Shown here in pieces: positions 60,198 through 64,000 of a stretch of DNA of 64,000 nt (the stretch's first letter is position 1; every line of letters starts with the position of its first letter). The DNA is from Myxococcus fulvus (GTDB lineage: Bacteria > Myxococcota > Myxococcia > Myxococcales > Myxococcaceae). Location of the stretch: assembly GCF_900111765.1 (NCBI RefSeq), contig NZ_FOIB01000003.1:496001-560000 (forward strand), in the 5' to 3' direction. The notes beneath the pieces were generated by a model. That model had not been told where the DNA came from and did no database searches. It was given only the letters and a program-made list of their open reading frames with translations. A program made the position numbers and the translations under genes.

Positions 60198-61946
60198 TCA
60201 CTCTTGCTGCTGGATCAGCTTCCGACACAGGTCCGCGACGATTCGGAGTGAATCGCGTTGCGTCTGCCCCAGGCTCTGCGCGTCGGTGAACTGTCCGCAC
60301 ACGTTCGGACCCATCGCGTACATGGCCGTCCTGTTCGACCCGCTCGACTCCAGCTCGTACGTGCCTCGCGGGATGACCTCTCCGGTCTTCGGGTTCACGT
60401 AGATGCCCCCGGTGACGAGGTAGGCCTGTTCCCCTCGGGTGATGACGGACCTCTTCTTGTCCGCAGGAACCGAGAGTCCCTCCGTCGAACGGAAGGCGCG
60501 GAGGCCGGGTTGGATGAGCCCGTTGCCCAGCATGAACTGAATCAGCGGCGACGGATGCGCCTCGATGCTCGAGTACTGGCCCGTGGCGTCGACCACGTCG
60601 GTGAATCGCCGTGTCTGCGAGCGCCCCATCGCATCGCCGTACGTGACGCTCACTCGCCAGGCCGGGTCTGCCACTGGATGGAGCTCATAGCCGCGTCCCA
60701 TCGCGATGACTTCCAGATGACCGGCGCGCAGCATGGCTTCAATCTGGAGCGCGTTCCCCAGGGTCATTGGAAGCATCGTGTTGAAGAACGTCGTCCGGAG
60801 CTCGCGGTCGAAGTACAGGTGGTCCTCCGCGGAGAACCACGGGGAGTTCTCACTCCACAACTGGATGGCCGCGTCGATGCACGTCTGCCACTCCACCACT
60901 CGCATGTGCTCGTAACCACCGAACGGCTTCCCCGTGGTGAGCACGGCGGCGATATCCCGACGCAGCGTCTCCGCCTTGTCCGCGCGCGCCAAGTGCCGCT
61001 GCCATGCTCGGATGCGACGACGCACGGGCGCTCCACGTCGACGGCCGCGCTGACGCCCAGCCGCTTCCGCCAGTTCGTCGCCCAACATCTCCAGGGTGGT
61101 GTCGATGGAGAGGAGTCGGACGCTCCCGCTCGTCTGGAAGGTCTCCTGCAACCGCTCCGCCGTGAACCAGCGTGGCTGATAGGGCGAGGATGCCTCACGC
61201 CCCCAGACCTTCGGCAGTTGACCCGTTCGCGAGCCCAGGGTGACTTTGAAGTCTTCAGGCGCCTCGTACCGCAGACGAACCTCGGCATCCGGTACGAACC
61301 GTCCTGCCTTGACCGCGAGCGACAGCGCCGCGTCGATTCCGTTCAGATACGAGCCGAGGATCAGGACGTGCTTGGGGCGGTTCTCGCTTCCCTCCAGCAC
61401 CGCGTCCTGGAGCGCCTTGGCCGGCCACGGTGAGCCATGGACTCCAGGCCGGCCATCGAGCAGGGACTCCGGTAGGGCCCGGCTCCTCCATGCCCGTTGG
61501 CCATAGCCCGTCGCGAGGATCACGTAGTCGGCGGTGACCGGCGGCGCGGAGGCGAGGCCTATCTCGAAGTGCTCCGCTCGCTGTTCGAGCGTCAGGGCCT
61601 CCTGGCCCGTGATCAACTCGACCGAAAGCCCCAGCTCTCGAAGGAGCCCCAGTGTGCGTTGGAACTGCACCTGCTGCCGCTCGCCGAAGCTCCACCGGCT
61701 CATCTTCGCCGGTAGGCTGGCGAGGTGCTCCTCCAGGGCATTGCGTCGGCTCCACGCGAGGCCCGTCCCGACCTCCGTCTGTGCTTCGATGATGGTGAGA
61801 CGGCAGCCTTGCAGCGCACGTTCTCCTCGCGCGAGCCGCTCCGTCAACGCGAAGAGGAACCACCGCGCTGACTGACCGCCTCCCACGATGGCGATGTGGG
61901 GCGTTCGCTTCATGGCGTCTCCGGGACTGATGCGATGGACGTTCAT
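60198..61946 (-). CDS. FAD/NAD(P)-binding oxidoreductase of the peptide operon
   Basis: 582 residues. Rossmann motif HIAIVGGGQSARWFLFALTERL at residues about 16-37, and ATGYGQRAWRS further on (a typical second dinucleotide-site ATG motif). It matches the FAD-NAD(P)-binding (pyr_redox_9-like) family, seen beside NRPS and other secondary-metabolite genes. The start is the ATG at 61946 with GGGGAAG upstream; a second ATG at 61913 with GGAG is possible. Its substrate is not known: hydroxylation of an amino acid or of the bound peptide is a guess. Confidence 0.78.
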   Translation of the reverse strand: MNVHRISPGDAMKRTPHIAIVGGGQSARWFLFALTERLARGERALQGCRLTIIEAQTEVGTGLAWSRRNALEEHLASLPAKMSRWSFGERQQVQFQRTLGLLRELGLSVELITGQEALTLEQRAEHFEIGLASAPPVTADYVILATGYGQRAWRSRALPESLLDGRPGVHGSPWPAKALQDAVLEGSENRPKHVLILGSYLNGIDAALSLAVKAGRFVPDAEVRLRYEAPEDFKVTLGSRTGQLPKVWGREASSPYQPRWFTAERLQETFQTSGSVRLLSIDTTLEMLGDELAEAAGRQRGRRRGAPVRRRIRAWQRHLARADKAETLRRDIAAVLTTGKPFGGYEHMRVVEWQTCIDAAIQLWSENSPWFSAEDHLYFDRELRTTFFNTMLPMTLGNALQIEAMLRAGHLEVIAMGRGYELHPVADPAWRVSVTYGDAMGRSQTRRFTDVVDATGQYSSIEAHPSPLIQFMLGNGLIQPGLRAFRSTEGLSVPADKKRSVITRGEQAYLVTGGIYVNPKTGEVIPRGTYELESSGSNRTAMYAMGPNVCGQFTDAQSLGQTQRDSLRIVADLCRKLIQQQE

Positions 61947-61958
61947 GTGCTTCCCCGT

Positions 61959-64000
61959 TCAGCCATTCATCGAGCGCCGCGTGGGCTGCTCGAGGAGAGA
62001 GGTGAGGACGCGTGCGAGTGCCTCGGCGTGCGGCGGACGCAGCAGTGAGTAGTGATCGCCCGGAAGCTCGATGCACTCCGTGGCCTGGGTCGCCAGTGCC
62101 GCCCAACCTCGCGCGAGCTGGGGCGTTACTTCGGCATCGGTGCTGTCCGTGCCGAGCACAACCGTGAGGGCCCCCGGCCACGAACGCAGCGAGTGCTGAT
62201 GAAGCGCCCTCGCATTCGCCGTGAAGACCTTCATCAAAGGGCGAAGCTGCGCCTCGGAACCCTCAACAGGAGCGCCCGTCGTTCGTGCCACGTCCGTGGC
62301 GAACGCGGCCCACGAGGCGTCGCCTTCAATCGGCGCTCCTCTCGCATAGGACGTGGGGCTGGGATCGATGAGCACGAGCACCTCCACCGTCTCCCCCTGT
62401 TGCTTCAACTGCTGCGCCATCTCGTACGCGATGACGGCCCCGAGAGACCATCCGCCGAGGCGATAGGGGCCTCGTGGCTGCACGGTGCGGACATGTTGGA
62501 CGTAGAGCGCCGCCATCTCCGGGAGTGACTCGAGTGGCGGCAGGTTGCCGTCGAGCCCTTGCGCCTGGAGTCCGTAGAACGGCTGTTGCGAACCCATGTG
62601 ACGGGCCAGCTCCGCGTAGCAGAGGACATTGCCGCCGACGGGATGCACGCAGAAGAAGGGCGGACGGGTTCCGTGGGGCTGGATGGGAACGAGGGGTGAC
62701 CAGGGGGCCTCATCACCTCGGAGCCGCGTGGCGAGTTGCTCGACCGTGGAGGCCTGGAACAGCGCGGAGAGGGGGAGTGCCCTTCCCGTGCGCTGCTGGA
62801 GCCGGGCCACCAGTCGCACGGCCAGGAGTGAGTGTCCGCCGAGCTCGAAGAAGTCGCCATGGAGCCCAACGGGCCGCACGTCGAGCAGCTCCTCGAAGAG
62901 GTCCACCAGCAGGTGCTCCAGCTCATCCCGAGGCGCGATGTACTCACGATGGTGCAGATGCGAAGCGTCCGGAACGGGCAGGGCCTTCTTGTCCACTTTG
63001 CCGTTTGCCGTGAGCGGGAGCGCCTCCAACGGGATGAAGACCGCCGGCACCATGTACTCGGGCAGGTGCTTCCCGAGGAACGCACGGAACGAATCCACCT
63101 CCAGCACCTGGCCGGGCGCGAGCACGAGATACGCCACCAGTCGCTTGGTTCCAGGCACGTGCTCACGCGCTAGCACCACGGCGGCGCGCACGGCGGGATG
63201 TTGGTGCAGCGTGGACTCGATCTCCCCCAACTCGATTCGGAAACCACGCAGCTTCACCTGCGTGTCGATGCGTCCGATGAAGTCCAGGTTGCCGTTCGGC
63301 AGATATCGGACCAGGTCTCCGGTCCGATACATGCGCGCTCCAGACACGGGATTGAACGGGTCCGGCAGGAAGCGATCCGCGGTCAGCTCGGGGCGTCCCA
63401 GGTAGCCTCTCGCCACTCCGACGCCTCCGAGGAGCAGCTCCCCCTTCACGCCCACTGGCACCGGATGCAATGCCGCATCGAGCACGTATGCTCGGACGTT
63501 CGCGAGCGGGCGGCCAATGGGTGGTGTTCGCTCGTTCGTATCGCACTCGGCGAAGGTCGCCAGCACCGTGGCCTCGGTGGGACCGTAGGAGTTGAGGAAC
63601 CGCCGCCCAGGCGCCCAACGCGCGACCAGCTCGGGACCGCAGGCCTCGCCCCCAGAGATGACTGTCCGCAGGGCTGGAAGTCCCTCGGAGGGGGTGAGGG
63701 CCAGCGTGGCGGGCGTGACGCTGAGGGTCGTGATGGCCCCGTCCCGTAGGAGTTGCTGCAAGGCCGGCCCCGGCATCGCCTGCTCCACCGGCGCGAGCCA
63801 CAGCGTGGCTCCCGCGCACAGCGTGGTGAGGATCTCCTCCACCGAAAGGTCGAAGCCCAGGTTGGCGAGCTGGAGCAGTCGCCCGCCCGGCCCGAGCCCG
63901 AAGGCCTCCGCCTCCTGCACCACCAGATTGCACACGCTCTGGTGCTCCACGAGTGTCCCCTTGGGTCTTCCCGTGGAGCCGGACGTGTAGATGACGTACG
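61959..64000 (-). CDS. Nonribosomal peptide synthetase, terminal module (A-PCP-TE), 5' part outside window
   Basis: The frame is open to the right edge, giving about 680 C-terminal residues. Adenylation motifs: A3 YTSGSTGRPKG at the very edge, A4 FDLSVEEI, A5 NSYGPTEATV, A7 YRTGDLVRYLPNG, A10 PLTANGKVDKKALP. Carrier domain FFELGGHSLLAVRL, Ser codon at 62829-62831 for phosphopantetheine. Thioesterase GGWSLGA, catalytic Ser codon at 62445-62447, so this is the releasing module. Hand alignment to GrsA gives the pocket D-L-E-S-I-G-S-V-L (235-331), no substrate I can name. FAD protein and exporter follow in the same operon. Confidence 0.93.
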   Translation of the reverse strand, partial: YVIYTSGSTGRPKGTLVEHQSVCNLVVQEAEAFGLGPGGRLLQLANLGFDLSVEEILTTLCAGATLWLAPVEQAMPGPALQQLLRDGAITTLSVTPATLALTPSEGLPALRTVISGGEACGPELVARWAPGRRFLNSYGPTEATVLATFAECDTNERTPPIGRPLANVRAYVLDAALHPVPVGVKGELLLGGVGVARGYLGRPELTADRFLPDPFNPVSGARMYRTGDLVRYLPNGNLDFIGRIDTQVKLRGFRIELGEIESTLHQHPAVRAAVVLAREHVPGTKRLVAYLVLAPGQVLEVDSFRAFLGKHLPEYMVPAVFIPLEALPLTANGKVDKKALPVPDASHLHHREYIAPRDELEHLLVDLFEELLDVRPVGLHGDFFELGGHSLLAVRLVARLQQRTGRALPLSALFQASTVEQLATRLRGDEAPWSPLVPIQPHGTRPPFFCVHPVGGNVLCYAELARHMGSQQPFYGLQAQGLDGNLPPLESLPEMAALYVQHVRTVQPRGPYRLGGWSLGAVIAYEMAQQLKQQGETVEVLVLIDPSPTSYARGAPIEGDASWAAFATDVARTTGAPVEGSEAQLRPLMKVFTANARALHQHSLRSWPGALTVVLGTDSTDAEVTPQLARGWAALATQATECIELPGDHYSLLRPPHAEALARVLTSLLEQPTRRSMNG

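Overview
The window looks like chromosomal DNA of a myxobacterium, most likely a Myxococcaceae member (Myxococcus/Corallococcus/Pyxidicoccus type). The reasons are very high G+C with strong third-position bias, many lipoproteins and secreted proteins, a sigma-54-type promoter, and the gene families present. This placement is inference from content; no marker gene was compared. Almost every long antisense reading frame is a GC-skew shadow.

Left third (1-16078, minus strand): a tightly overlapping operon for a headless contractile tail. In transcription order it encodes a helical protein, sheath, tube, an unknown protein, a disordered repeat-rich protein, gpD-like hub, adaptor, a second helical protein, gpV-like spike, a three-repeat protein, gp25-like, an unassigned tail protein, gpJ-like, gpI-like, an S74-chaperone fibre, a coiled-coil protein, and a protein cut by the window edge. 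There is no capsid, portal or terminase. The best reading is an extracellular contractile injection system (eCIS) or tailocin-like particle. Some 6 kb away, a 985-aa protein (21892-24849) joins the eCIS-associated DUF4157 domain to a C-terminal OTU-type cysteine protease. It is a strong candidate cargo for such a particle.

Middle (16.3-48.2 kb): a DUF1800/DUF1501 pair, several exported or lipoprotein surface proteins, three zinc-metallopeptidase-like proteins (HEWGH, M2/ACE-like HELGH, HELGH lipoprotein), a ThDP enzyme with a MEKHLA protein, a glycosidase-like secreted protein, a DHH phosphoesterase next to UvsE, a cold-shock protein, a methyltransferase, an FKBP isomerase, a PilZ protein, an AI-2E family permease and a family 5 uracil-DNA glycosylase.

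Translation block (48.2-55.8 kb): tRNA-Val, thrS, rpmI, rplT, pheS, pheT, ihfA, tRNA-Pro. The order is the classic one, but infC is missing between thrS and rpmI. Terminator-like hairpins with T-runs sit directly in front of both synthetase operons.

Right end (55.8-64 kb, minus strand): a McrBC-like type IV restriction pair immediately beyond tRNA-Pro, then the end of a nonribosomal peptide operon (A-PCP-TE module, FAD protein, MFS exporter) running off the right edge.
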